Source of the DNA: a virus | Direction: 5' to 3' (one strand) | DNA: 36,968 bases | IMG/VR virus record: IMGVR_UViG_3300023174_007129 | Span: 1 to 36,968 of that record | Made by a program: the position numbers and the translations under genes | Notes under the pieces: model-generated | The model's database searches: none | What the model was told of the DNA's origin: nothing | Seen by the model: the letters and a program-made list of their open reading frames with translations, nothing else | Shown here: positions 9,803-19,600 of the stretch, one piece after another | Position numbering within the stretch: the first letter of the stretch is position 1 | Layout of the letters: every line of letters starts with the position of its first letter

Positions 9803-10978
9803 ATGAATTCTAAAATAGTCATCGATAAGAACTTTCTAGGCACAACATGCAATGTCTTACTTGGAGAAAATGGGACATGCATCCTTCTAGATGAAACACC
9901 TGATGGTGTCTGGAACTGGACATTCAGCGGCACGAAAAATAGTCTGCATCACATTGCACTTGCAACAAGCAGTCATGTTACTGATAAACCTCAAAGTAGT
10001 CACGTAAATGCTTGGCAATTGATTGGATCGGCGCCTCCCTGGTCACAAGCCTTACCTCCCCACGTCTTCAAGAAATGGCTCCAGAAGTTCTCTGCTGATC
10101 TCCTAGAACTTCGTGACCGCTGGGCTGACAGTTACTATGGCCGTGACTATCAAGTTCAACAGAGACTGCTGCAGAGATTGCAGCAACCTCACGTCGACAT
10201 TAATGTCATCAAGCAGATCGATGACGATCGTGTTGCAGCGTTTAAGCCCACTGACGGTGATCTCGCACCTCGATCGACATACGACATCTGGTCATCGGTC
10301 ACGGGACGCATGTCGATCGCTGACGGTCCTAGCATCCTCACACTTGACAAGCAGTACCGCAAGATCTTTAAGAGCCGGTATGCAGGTGGCAAGATCCTCC
10401 AGATTGACTTCACGTCACTTGAACCCTGCGTCTGCCTGGCAATGCAGGGCAAGAAGTTCGATGGAGATGCTTATTCCTGGGCAGCAGACAAGGTTGAGGT
10501 GCAGGTTCCACGTGATGTGCTTAAGATTGCAACGATGTCTGCACTGTACGGAATGACGCCTTCCAACTTTGCTAAGAAGTTTGCTGACATTCCTCACGCT
10601 AATGATCTCCTCTTCCAGGTGCGTGATGCTTTCGGTGTTGATGCATTGACTAAGCGACTTCGGGAGCAGTTTGACGCCGAGGGTCACATCACGAACCACT
10701 ACGGGCGGATCATCAAGTGCGAGAAGAAGTCACCATTCGTTGCCTACGCAGTCCAGTCTACTGCAGTCGATGTTGTCTGTCAAGGTTTCACTCACCTGCT
10801 TGATGAGCTCGAGCGTGACAAGATTGAGATGACGCCACTCTACCTCATCCATGACGCACTAATGGTAGACCTGTCTCCTGATGCTGTGCTGCACCTCGAG
10901 GATCGCGTCAAGCAGGGGATCTTCATCCCAACACTCGATTGTAAAATGCCCCTCAAGTTGAAGACAATAGACACATGA
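9803..10978 (+). CDS. minimal family A DNA polymerase (polymerase domain only)
   Basis: A 391-residue protein carrying the family A polymerase motifs in order. They are the TGRMS segment (about residue 166, cf. TGRLSS), motif A QIDFTSLEP (catalytic Asp near 201), motif B around RDVLKIATMSALYG (236-250) and motif C HDALMVD (about 349). There is no 3'-5' exonuclease domain and the thumb must be very short, so it is much smaller than a Klenow fragment (about 600 residues). The second acidic residue of motif C (HDE in Pol I) is Ala. The upstream TTG at 9800 is in frame, but ATG 9803 is preferred because it sits six bases after a -10-like box. It ends with ATGA overlap into the HD gene. The proofreading exonuclease may be encoded elsewhere. 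Confidence 0.85.
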   Translation: MNSKIVIDKNFLGTTCNVLLGENGTCILLDETPDGVWNWTFSGTKNSLHHIALATSSHVTDKPQSSHVNAWQLIGSAPPWSQALPPHVFKKWLQKFSADLLELRDRWADSYYGRDYQVQQRLLQRLQQPHVDINVIKQIDDDRVAAFKPTDGDLAPRSTYDIWSSVTGRMSIADGPSILTLDKQYRKIFKSRYAGGKILQIDFTSLEPCVCLAMQGKKFDGDAYSWAADKVEVQVPRDVLKIATMSALYGMTPSNFAKKFADIPHANDLLFQVRDAFGVDALTKRLREQFDAEGHITNHYGRIIKCEKKSPFVAYAVQSTAVDVVCQGFTHLLDELERDKIEMTPLYLIHDALMVDLSPDAVLHLEDRVKQGIFIPTLDCKMPLKLKTIDT

Positions 10979-11562
10979 GCACCGACAACCTCGAAAGTAA
11001 CTACAATATCTTCCGCAAGCTGACGCAGAAGTGCGGCAGTAGATCAGATGCACTTCTAAAACTGGTTGACGACCTTGGAGAGCGTCTTGTCATCTGTCCT
11101 GGGCACGACCGACGTGAGAAGACAACAGCAAAGCCCGGTGGCCTCATCGAGCACAGCCTCAACGTCGTCAAGACGATGCGAGCGCTGGAAGGCGCGGCAT
11201 CTTTCGGTGTCGATCCTGAGAGCATGCTGATTGTAGGTCTGTTCCATGACATCGGGCGTGTAGGTGACATGACAACCGACTACTACCTGACACAAACATC
11301 CGACTGGCACCGCGACAAGGCAGGCATCCTCTACGTCTATAATCCTGCGCTACCCAAGATGCCTCACAGTCATCGATCTCTAGCGCTGCTTCAAGCTGCA
11401 GGTGTTTCACTCACAACAGACGAGTGGGTCGCGATCGCCGCCGCGCAAGGACCGTCACTTGACGAGAATAAGTTCTACATTGGTGGTGAGACCCCTCTCA
11501 CTCTGCTCACACAGACAGCTGCTCGGATAATCTACCAGAAAGAGAAGGTAGGAGATAGTTAG
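10975..11562 (+). CDS. HD-domain phosphohydrolase
   Basis: A 195-residue protein beginning in an ATGA overlap with the polymerase stop. It has the HD signature: GGLIEHSLNVV (about residues 54-64) and LFHDIGRVGD (about 89-98), the His and His-Asp pairs that bind divalent metal. A further acidic/His pattern (DWHRDKAG, then HSHRS) completes the site. Related bacterial proteins of this length act on nucleotides or cleave RNA 3' ends. The substrate cannot be told from sequence; the replication and nucleotide context suggests a nucleotidase or dNTP hydrolase. Confidence 0.8.
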   Translation: MSTDNLESNYNIFRKLTQKCGSRSDALLKLVDDLGERLVICPGHDRREKTTAKPGGLIEHSLNVVKTMRALEGAASFGVDPESMLIVGLFHDIGRVGDMTTDYYLTQTSDWHRDKAGILYVYNPALPKMPHSHRSLALLQAAGVSLTTDEWVAIAAAQGPSLDENKFYIGGETPLTLLTQTAARIIYQKEKVGDS

Positions 11563-11566
11563 TAGT

Positions 11567-12112
11567 GTGAGTAAGACGCAAGAGCCCAAATCAGGTTGGT
11601 ATTCCGGTCGCACAACGGGTATCCCCGTCGCTGGTGCTATCGGAGGCGGGGACGACTTCGCGCAGAGAATAGCCAGGCCATATATACCAGGGCGTCCCTC
11701 ACAAGGTGGTATGAGCACAAGTGCTGATACCACCTTTTCACTTTCGATGGGAAGCACCGTTCCAGATCCGCAGGAAGATGGTCTGGACGGATTCAACATC
11801 GACAGCATCAACACCAGCAAGCTGGCAGGGCCACGGAAGCTTCCAAGGTGGTTTAAGTTGAGAAAGAAGCAGTACTTCCAGCGCCCACTTAGCGAGATGA
11901 TGACAGACGAAGTAGACCTCGATAAGCACGAGGAGCTTGAGGCTGACCTCGAAGAGTTCTCAGGAGTTGGCGCGATCGCAGGTTATGTCGAGCCCCTCCA
12001 CGGGCCAGGCGGCCCTGTGCAGAGTCGCCGCAAGTTCTATGACAGAATGGCTAAGCCCTACGGCGCAAAATATTTGCAGGACCCACTGAAAACAGCAAAA
12101 AGTAGGCCATAA
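11567..12112 (+). CDS. unknown protein between HD hydrolase and gp32 genes
   Basis: A 181-residue protein starting with GTG at 11567, four bases after the HD stop. A GGAG in the preceding coding end may serve as SD. The first half is low-complexity and Gly/Ser/Pro rich. The second half has a basic segment (PRKLPRWFKLRKKQYFQRP, about 92-110), then an acidic helix with repeated Glu/Asp-Leu and a basic C-terminus. I recognise no family and see no enzyme motif. The basic-plus-acidic layout could suit a nucleic-acid or protein adaptor in the replication cluster, but that is speculation. Confidence 0.6.
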   Translation: MSKTQEPKSGWYSGRTTGIPVAGAIGGGDDFAQRIARPYIPGRPSQGGMSTSADTTFSLSMGSTVPDPQEDGLDGFNIDSINTSKLAGPRKLPRWFKLRKKQYFQRPLSEMMTDEVDLDKHEELEADLEEFSGVGAIAGYVEPLHGPGGPVQSRRKFYDRMAKPYGAKYLQDPLKTAKSRP

Positions 12113-12113
12113 T

Positions 12114-12223
12114 TATAAAATGAAGCGCTGGTTCGTAAGATACCTTCGCTTCCCTTCTACGAAAAAGAACTCTCTTTCTTTTAGAAGTTAAGCATTAACC
12201 ATTAAACGTTAGGACATCACATC
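12114..12223 (+). promoter_or_regulatory. gp32 leader: promoter-like box, hairpins and a 7-base repeat array (candidate autogenous operator)
   Basis: The 111-base gap before the gp32-like gene holds a TATAAA box (12114-12119) and an inverted repeat TTCGTA / TACGAA (12132-12137 and 12158-12163). An A-rich/T-rich hairpin follows. Then come four consecutive 7-base units: GTTAAGC, ATTAACC, ATTAAAC, GTTAGGA (12187-12214), the last containing the SD, nine bases before the ATG. T4 gene 32 mRNA is repressed by its own product through a folded element followed by an unstructured UUAA-rich stretch covering the SD. The arrangement here is similar. Binding is inferred. Confidence 0.5.
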
Positions 12224-13051
12224 ATGGGTATCAACTTCGACGCACTGCGTAAGCGTCTCGACAATCTGTCTGGCAACAACAAGAAGAGCAACTCCTCCTG
12301 GAAGCCCAAGGAGGGCGAGGAGTACACGGTTCGTCTCCTCTCGTTCCCAAACAACGAGGGCCAGCCCTTCAAGGAGCTCTGGTTCTACTACAACATCGGC
12401 AACAACCCAGGCCTCCTCGCTCCCTACCAGTTCGGCAAGCTTGATCCCATTCAGGATCTGATCAACAAGCTTCGCGATGAGGGCACTAAGGAGTCCTACG
12501 AGCTCGCCAAGAAGCTCTACCCGAAGATGCGCTGCTACGCTCCTGTTGTCGTCCGTGGCGAAGAAGAGAAGGGCGTGCAGATCTGGGCGTTCGGCAAGCA
12601 GGTCTACCAGTCGCTCCTCGGTATCATGCTCGATGAGGACTACGGTGACATCACCGATCCCGAGAGTGGTCGCGATGTGAAGGTGAAGTGCTTCAAGCCA
12701 CCTGGTAAGAAGTACTCTGAGACTGAGGTCATGCCACGCGGCAAGTCGTCAAATCTCACCACCAACGTAGGAACTGCCAAGCAGTGGCTATCCAACATTC
12801 CAGACGTGAGCGCAATGTTTGAGCTTAAGTCCAATGATGAGCTCACAAAGATCGTCAACGACTGGATCAACGGTGGCATGCAGGACGGGGACGGAACCAC
12901 TCGAGGCGGACCGGCATCTACCGATGATGACACCCCTACTACAAACCAGAAGACTTCTGCTGTCCAGAATACAGCACCCAAGGCAGACAAGAAGGCAGGA
13001 GGCAACTACTCCTCTATCGACGACGCCTTCGAAGATCTAATGGGCGACTGA
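12224..13051 (+). CDS. gp32-like single-stranded DNA-binding protein
   Basis: A 275-residue protein matching T4-family gp32 in layout. It has a basic, Asn/Ser-rich N-terminus of about 25 residues (cooperativity region), a core OB-fold region with EYTVRLLSFP and PFKELWFYYN (about 32-56), and RCYAPVVVRGEE followed by QIWAFGKQVY (about 103-128). The tail is long, disordered and acidic, ending SSIDDAFEDLMGD, which in the family recruits polymerase, helicase loader and recombinase. Only one Cys is visible in the core where T4 gp32 has a zinc site, so zinc binding may be absent. GC-rich, strongly biased codons suggest high expression. It is followed by the recombinase gene. Confidence 0.85.
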   Translation: MGINFDALRKRLDNLSGNNKKSNSSWKPKEGEEYTVRLLSFPNNEGQPFKELWFYYNIGNNPGLLAPYQFGKLDPIQDLINKLRDEGTKESYELAKKLYPKMRCYAPVVVRGEEEKGVQIWAFGKQVYQSLLGIMLDEDYGDITDPESGRDVKVKCFKPPGKKYSETEVMPRGKSSNLTTNVGTAKQWLSNIPDVSAMFELKSNDELTKIVNDWINGGMQDGDGTTRGGPASTDDDTPTTNQKTSAVQNTAPKADKKAGGNYSSIDDAFEDLMGD

Positions 13052-13070
13052 CTTAACTAAGTTAACTGAG

Positions 13071-13110
13071 CAGGACGTGAGTTGTAATCTAGCTCACGTC
13101 CTGTTATAGT
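13071..13110 (+). promoter_or_regulatory. perfect 11-bp hairpin followed by an extended -10 promoter (before uvsX)
   Basis: CAGGACGTGAG (13071-13081) pairs perfectly with CTCACGTCCTG (13093-13103); the loop is 11 bases. No U-run follows, so it is not a normal terminator. The 3' arm runs into TG-T-TATAGT (13102-13110), an extended -10 pattern. The uvsX SD (AGGAG) lies near the expected transcription start. It may separate gp32 and uvsX transcription or stabilise the gp32 mRNA 3' end. Confidence 0.5.
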
Positions 13111-13126
13111 ATTCACAGGAGAAAAC

Positions 13127-14281
13127 ATGGCAAGAGTTCCTAAAGAAAAGAAAGGTGCCGACGACCTCGGTGGTGATTTTACTGCTGAGCTTATTTCGTC
13201 ACTTAACAAAGAAAACGGTTCAAGGATTGCATACAATCTAGCTGAAGATGAGTCACCCACACACGTTAAAAGCTGGGTGTCGACAGGCTCTACACTTCTT
13301 GACTACATCATTTCTAATCGTAAAAGTGGCGGTCTGCCTGTCGGTCGAATTATTGAGATCTTTGGGCCACCATCGATTGGCAAATCTCACATCGCAACGC
13401 AGATTGCACGTTCAACCCAGCAAATGGGTGGTATTGCTGTCTACATTGACACTGAGAATGCTACATCTGTAGAAAATCTACAGGCTTTGGGCGTTGATGT
13501 AACAAGACGATTTGTGTATGTTGACACACATTGCACAGAAGACGTCTTTGACACAGCAGAAAAGACAATTCTGAAGGCGAAGGCCATGCAGAAAGATGTC
13601 CCAATTACTATTATTTGGGATTCTGTTGCAGCATCATCACCCAAAGCAGAGCTCCTTGGTGATTACGATAAAGAGACAATCGGCCTCCAAGCCAGAGCAA
13701 TCTCGAAGGGCATGCGTAAGATCACAGGTGTGATCGGCGACCAGTCTGTTCTGATGATCTGCCTAAATCAGATTCGTACTAAGATCGGCGTTTTGCATGG
13801 TGATCCAACTACAGTTCCAGGAGGAATGGCAATCCCATTCCACGCATCGGTGCGACTTAAGTTGGGCGCGGGTCAGCAGATTAAGAATAAGAATGATGAT
13901 GTCATTGGCATTAATGTCTCTGCAAAGACAATCAAGAATAAGGTCTCACCTCCGTTCAGAACTGCCAATTTCCAGATTCACTTTGGAAAGGGCATCGTTG
14001 AGCATGAAGAGATCTTTGATGTCCTACGTGATGCCGGCGAGCGCCAGATCGGTGACAATATTATCTGCGTGTCTGGAACGACAGCGTGGAAAGTTTTCAC
14101 TGTAACTAATACTGTTAGTGGAACAACACTCATCGAGAAGAAGTTTCACAAGTCAGACTTTGGTGACATGCTCAAAGATCCCCAGTACAAGCCTTATCTT
14201 GAGGATCTAATTGACGCAGTCATGGTGAGAACAAGAGATGACGCCGACCTTGTTGCAGACGACGACGAGGAAAATGAGTGA
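13127..14281 (+). CDS. uvsX: UvsX/RecA-family recombinase
   Basis: A 384-residue RecA-fold ATPase for homologous recombination and recombination-dependent replication. It shows Walker A GPPSIGKSH (about residues 80-88), IAVYIDTENA with the catalytic Glu (about 104-113), the Walker B strand PITIIWDSVAA (about 162-172) and LNQIRTKIGV. The loop TTVPGGMAIPFHASVRLKL is close to the bacterial RecA L2 region. The acidic C-terminus ends in Asp/Glu repeats, as in RecA. SD AGGAG lies eight bases before the ATG. The stop overlaps the start of the nuclease gene (ATGAGTGA). It follows gp32, its usual partner. Confidence 0.9.
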   Translation: MARVPKEKKGADDLGGDFTAELISSLNKENGSRIAYNLAEDESPTHVKSWVSTGSTLLDYIISNRKSGGLPVGRIIEIFGPPSIGKSHIATQIARSTQQMGGIAVYIDTENATSVENLQALGVDVTRRFVYVDTHCTEDVFDTAEKTILKAKAMQKDVPITIIWDSVAASSPKAELLGDYDKETIGLQARAISKGMRKITGVIGDQSVLMICLNQIRTKIGVLHGDPTTVPGGMAIPFHASVRLKLGAGQQIKNKNDDVIGINVSAKTIKNKVSPPFRTANFQIHFGKGIVEHEEIFDVLRDAGERQIGDNIICVSGTTAWKVFTVTNTVSGTTLIEKKFHKSDFGDMLKDPQYKPYLEDLIDAVMVRTRDDADLVADDDEENE

Positions 14282-15245
14282 TCTAAATAGATCACAAACC
14301 GTATTGCTGGTGGATGCGATGGGGCTGTACTTGCGACACTTCATCGCCCACCCAGCAATGGGTAATGATGGTCAACATGTCGGCGGAATTGTTGGTTTTC
14401 TCCTTGATCTAAAGAGAATCGTGGAGCGCTTTAAACCAAATCCGATCTATGTTGTCTGGGAAGGTGGCGGGTCGCCACGACGTCGCGCCATCTACAAAGA
14501 CTACAAGAGCCACCGCCGGCCCGAAAGATTGAATCGCTTCTATGAGAATGACATACCTGATACTGTCTCTGGCAGAGACTATCAGATTAAAACACTTGTG
14601 CGTCTTCTAAAGATGACGCCAATATGTCAAATCTATGTGCCCGATTGTGAAGCAGACGATGTCATTGGCTACATGTCACGTTATCACTTTAAGGATGCGC
14701 TGAAGGTCATTCTGTCAGCAGACAAAGATTATTATCAGCTTATCACAGACGGGTCAATCATCTACTCACCTACCTGGAAGAAGCTGGTTCAAGAACAAGA
14801 TGTCATTGAGAGATTTGGCGTGCACCCTGTTAATTTCTCAGTCGCTAAAGCAATCTGCGGCGATGATTCTGATAATATTCCAGGTGTTGACGGCGTTGGC
14901 TTTAAGACGCTGGCAAAGAGATTTCCATCTCTTGCACAGCCCACGGAGACATCCGTTGAGCAAGTTCTAATTGAAGCAAGATCTAAAGTCGAAGGTGGGT
15001 CTAAAGTTCAAGCATACAAGAATATTGCAGACAACGAGATCCTCATCAACAGAAACTTCTCACTCGTTCATCTTGATACGGCAAACTTAGCTGCTTACCA
15101 AATTGAGAGGATCAACGGGATCTGTGATACTTTTAAGCCTACACGTAATAAGATTGAGTTCATAAGGGCCCTCATTCACGAAGGGATCCAGACGTTCAAC
15201 GTCGACCAATTCTTCCTAGCCCTCTCACACATCCAGACAGGATAA
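14274..15245 (+). CDS. 5'-3' exonuclease / flap endonuclease (RNase H type)
   Basis: A 323-residue FEN/PIN-fold nuclease. The start at 14274 overlaps the uvsX stop and directly precedes the conserved N-terminus VLLVDAMGLYLRHF. Metal ligands are visible in YVVWEGGGSPRRRAIYKDYK (about 60-80), CEADDVIGYM (about 127-136) and LSADKDYYQL (about 147-156). The helix-hairpin-helix segment GDDSDNIPGVDGVGFKTL lies near 199-216. Length and motif order match T4 RNase H and the exonuclease domain of Pol I. Since the polymerase here lacks a 5' nuclease domain, this protein likely supplies primer removal. It is followed one base later by the helicase gene. Confidence 0.9.
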   Translation: MSDLNRSQTVLLVDAMGLYLRHFIAHPAMGNDGQHVGGIVGFLLDLKRIVERFKPNPIYVVWEGGGSPRRRAIYKDYKSHRRPERLNRFYENDIPDTVSGRDYQIKTLVRLLKMTPICQIYVPDCEADDVIGYMSRYHFKDALKVILSADKDYYQLITDGSIIYSPTWKKLVQEQDVIERFGVHPVNFSVAKAICGDDSDNIPGVDGVGFKTLAKRFPSLAQPTETSVEQVLIEARSKVEGGSKVQAYKNIADNEILINRNFSLVHLDTANLAAYQIERINGICDTFKPTRNKIEFIRALIHEGIQTFNVDQFFLALSHIQTG

Positions 15246-15246
15246 A

Positions 15247-16614
15247 ATGCACGATCCGCACTTTAAACAGTACGGCAAGCAGTTCCAGGAAAAGATTTTC
15301 CAGGGCCTGCTAACTGACCGATCTTGGGCGACACAGATGATCGAGATCATGTCACCCACCTTCTTTGAGTTAAAGTACCTGCAGTTTCTCACGCAGCGGT
15401 ACTTTGATTACTACCAGAAGTACAAGGACTTTCCAACGCTCAGCCTGCTTGTCACGATCATTCGTGACGACCTGAAGGAGGGTAAGGATGTCATCCTTCG
15501 CGACCAGATCGTTGAGTTTCTGCAGCGTATCCGCGTCAACCCAGACATGGGAGATGTGCAGTACGTCAAGGATAAGACGCTTGACTTCTGCAAGAAGCAG
15601 GCGATGAAGGAGGCGCTGGAGAAAGCTGTCGAAATGATTGCGACAGACAACCTTGACTCTGTCATGGACCTGATGAAGAATGCGCTGTCTGCAGGCACAC
15701 CTGCTGCAATCGGTCATGATTTCTTCGAGGACTCAGAGGCAAGATTCATTAGGACAAGACGCCTCACCTGTCCAACAGGACTACCACAAATTGATGCTCA
15801 AGATGTCTTGAATGGCGGTCTTGGTCGTGGAGAGCTGGGTGTTGTTATTGCACCAACAGGCGTTGGTAAGTCACACTTCCTCGTCCAAATGGGTGCAGAG
15901 GCTTTACGTGCAGGCAAAAATGTCGTTCACTATACCTTTGAGCTATCTGAGACCGCTGTTGGTCTACGTTATGACTCTAATCTCTGCAGTATTCCAAGCA
16001 GTGATGTCATAGACAGAAAAGAAGAAGTCATCGAGTTCTATAAGAACAACTCACTTGGCCGTCTAATCATTAAGGAATATCCAACGGGTACTCCTTCTGT
16101 TCAGACACTTAGAAATCACATTGAGAAGCTTCTACTGAAGTCTTTCGTCCCCAGCGTGATCATCATCGACTACGCTGACATTATGAAGTCATCTCGTAAG
16201 TTTGATTCACTTCGACACGAACTAAAGCTTGTCTATGAAGAGCTTCGAAATCTGTCCATGGATCTCAATGTTCCAATCTGGACAGCATCTCAGGCAAATC
16301 GTGAAGCATCAAACTCAGAAGTTGTAGGCCTTGAGAACATGTCAGAAGCATATGGTAAAGCAATGGTCGCCGACGTTGTGCTTTCAATCTCTCGAAAGCC
16401 TAATGAAAAAGCAACAGGAGCAGGACGCATCTTCGTTGCCAAGAATCGTGCTGGACGCGATGGAATGCTCTACCCAATGAGGATTGACACATCGATGTCT
16501 AAGTTCGAGCTCATTGACACAAATGAGATGACTGTTGACGATGTTGTTAAAGCAGATGGTTCAAGCATGAAGAAGCTTCTCAAGGAGAAGTGGGAAGAGA
16601 TTAACGGTAAGTGA
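15247..16614 (+). CDS. DnaB/gp41-like replicative DNA helicase
   Basis: A 455-residue RecA-type hexameric helicase. The N-terminal ~150 residues form the helical domain. The motor domain has Walker A IAPTGVGKSHFLV (about 201-213), the catalytic Glu after YTFELS (about 235), Walker B SVIIIDYADI (about 303-312), the Gln sensor in WTASQANRE (about 344-352) and a basic finger in FVAKNRAGRDG (about 397-407). Length is close to T4 gp41 (475). No primase domain is fused. It sits directly after the FEN gene and probably works with the polymerase and gp32 upstream. Confidence 0.9.
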   Translation: MHDPHFKQYGKQFQEKIFQGLLTDRSWATQMIEIMSPTFFELKYLQFLTQRYFDYYQKYKDFPTLSLLVTIIRDDLKEGKDVILRDQIVEFLQRIRVNPDMGDVQYVKDKTLDFCKKQAMKEALEKAVEMIATDNLDSVMDLMKNALSAGTPAAIGHDFFEDSEARFIRTRRLTCPTGLPQIDAQDVLNGGLGRGELGVVIAPTGVGKSHFLVQMGAEALRAGKNVVHYTFELSETAVGLRYDSNLCSIPSSDVIDRKEEVIEFYKNNSLGRLIIKEYPTGTPSVQTLRNHIEKLLLKSFVPSVIIIDYADIMKSSRKFDSLRHELKLVYEELRNLSMDLNVPIWTASQANREASNSEVVGLENMSEAYGKAMVADVVLSISRKPNEKATGAGRIFVAKNRAGRDGMLYPMRIDTSMSKFELIDTNEMTVDDVVKADGSSMKKLLKEKWEEINGK

Positions 16615-16645
16615 TGAACACGTATTGTAATGAAAGGAGTTGTGA

Positions 16646-19600
16646 ATGTCTTTGAATGAAAGCGTTGTCGATTATTTTGGTGGGGATGACCTTGCCGCTG
16701 ATGTCTTCAATAAGTACGCACTGCGTGATGTTGATGGCAAACGGCTTGAAAAGCTTCCCACTGATACATTTCGACGTTTAGCTCGGGAATTTGCTCGCAT
16801 CGAAGCAAAGTACCCTAATCCCATGACAGAAGAAGAGATCTTTTCTCTTCTTGATGGATTTAAGCAGGTGGTTCCCCAGGGCTCACCCCTATCAGGAATT
16901 GGAAATTCTCACCAACTGCAGTCCTTGTCAAACTGCTTCGTCATCGACCAGCCACACGACTCCTACGGCGGAATTCTCTTCGCCGATCAAGAGCAGGTCC
17001 AGATCATGAAGCGACGTGGTGGCGTAGGCATGGATGTCTCTAACATTCGTCCCAAGGGTCAACCCACTACGAATGCTGCAAGGACAACAGACGGCATCGG
17101 CATCTTCATGGAGCGGTTCTCCAACTCCACCCGTGAGGTTGCGCAGGGAGGACGTCGTGGTGCACTCATGCTCACGATCGACTGCAGGCATCCTGAGATC
17201 GAGACATTCATCGACATCAAGCGTGACCTCAAGAAGGTGACGGGTGCTAATATCTCCATCCGCTTCACTGACGAGTTTATGCAGGCCGTTGAGCGTGGTT
17301 CTGATTTCACGCTTCGTTGGCCTGTTGAGTCTGCTGTGGAAGATGCTGAGATCAAAAGTGTTGTCAATGCAAAGCAGATCTGGGATAAGTTTGTTGATGC
17401 AGCATGGGCATCTGCTGAACCCGGCGCTCTCTTCTGGGACACAGTCGTCAATGAAGGCATCGTTGACGCTTATCGTGATGTAGGATACAAGACGATCTCA
17501 ACGAATCCTTGCATCACGGGAGATTCCCTAATCGCGGTCGCAGATGGACGAAATGCAATAAGCATTGCACAACTTACGCAAGAGGGTCGTGACGTTCCGG
17601 TCTATTCTACAGACCTCAAGACGGGACGGACTGTTATAAAGATGGGCAGAAATCCCCGTCTCACCGGGGAAAAGAGAGAGGTCTGGAAGCTAACACTGGA
17701 TGATGGATCGTCTCTTCGCGCCACCCCAGATCACAAGATTCTCCGTAAGGATCTCGTGTATGTTCCTCTCTCCGAGCTGAAGTCTGGTGATAGCATCGTT
17801 CCATTCAACTCCTTCGATTCAAACGGATACAGACAGATCTGTAATACGGGAGAGAAGCTCAAGGGAGACGGCTTCAGGAATAGACGGCAGTATCGTCTCA
17901 TTCACGAGTTCTTTGACGGACCAGTTGACGCGAAAACTCACGCAATCCATCACTTGGATTTTGACAGCTACAACGATCGAATCGAAAACCTGTCCGTTCT
18001 TCTTCACGAAGACCATCGCGAGCTTCATGCCTCCAAAATGAGAGGGGAAAACAATCCCTATCATCAGATGGACGATGAGTGGAAACATAGCTTCGCATCT
18101 CATCCAGGAGAAACCAACGGAAGGTTCAGCGGCTTCACGAATGAAGAGCTAATTTCTGAGGGCCAGAAGATCTACGCACGCGATGGAAAGATCACCAAGC
18201 GGTCATGGACATCACATGCCAAGTCCATCGGTGCGCCAGTACACATCTCTAATGAGTTTAGATTTGAAAGCTTTAGCAACTTCAAGAGCTGTGTCATTGG
18301 AAACCACAAGGTCGCCTCTGTGGAATTCGTCGGCTTTGAAGATGTCTATAACATCACTGTTGATGATAACCACAACTATTTTGTGATTACTTCAAATTCA
18401 GATGACAAGTTTATAGAATCTTCTGGTATCTGTGTGAAAAATTGTGGTGAGATACCACTCAGCCCATACGACTCCTGCCGCTTGATGGTCGTTAATCTCA
18501 CATCGTTCGTTGACAGGCCTTTCACAGACAACGCAAGCTTTGACTTTGATCGGTTCAACACAGTCGTCATGAAGGCACAGCGCCTGATGGATGACCTGGT
18601 GGACCTTGAGGTTGAGTGTGTGGACCGAATCCTCGAGAAGATTGAGAAGGACCCGCAACCTGATCACGTGAAGAGGATCGAGCGAGATCTTTGGAACAAG
18701 ATCCGCGCCGCAGGGCTCAACGGTCGAAGGACGGGACTCGGGGTGACAGGTCTAGGTGATGCTCTCGCTGCGATGAATATTCAATATGGTAGCGTGTGGT
18801 CCGTCACCGTCACAGAGGAGATCTACAAGTCACTTGCAGTCGGTGCGCACCGTTCTTCTCTCATCATGGCACAGGAACGCGGAGCCTTCCCAGTTTGGGA
18901 CTACGAGAAGGAGAAGGACCACACCTATCTGAAGAAAGTGATCGCAGCTTGCAATGGATCTTACAGCGACATGTGGAAGACGACTGGCCGGCGCAACATT
19001 GCTCTCACAACCACAGCACCCGTCGGATCGATCTCCTGTCTCACACAGACTACGAGTGGAATTGAGCCCGCGTTCCTCCTCTCCTACAAGCGACGCCGCA
19101 AGATCACACAGGGCGATACTAAGTCAACGCCCGACTTCGTTGACCAGATGGGTGACAAGTGGCAGGAGTACACAGTCTATCACCACTGGTTCAAGAAGTG
19201 GATGGACGTCACTGGCAAGACCGACCCGCAGGAGAGTCCATACTGGGGCGGCACTGCTAATGACATTGACTGGGTGAAGTCTGTTGACATCCAGGCAGCA
19301 GCGCAGAGGTGGATTGACCACAGCATCAGCAAGACCTGCAACCTTCCAAACTCTGCAACACGTGAGACAGTCAATGACGTCTACATGCGAGCCTGGAAAG
19401 AGGGTTGCAAGGGATTCACAGTCTACCGCGACGGTTGCAGAACAGGTGTCCTCATCTCTACAGAGGAGAAGAAGGAAGAGAAGCCCAAGACTGCAGCCGA
19501 CGTTCACCCAAAGCGCCCCAAGGAGCTCCAGTGTGACATCCATCGTGTCAATGTGAAGGATGACGCAGGTAAGACGCAGTCCTGGATGGTTCTTGTGGGT

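Noticed and set aside
13071-13103. Reading the 11-bp hairpin after gp32 as a rho-independent terminator.
   Set aside because: There is no T-run after the 3' arm; it continues into an extended -10 pattern instead.
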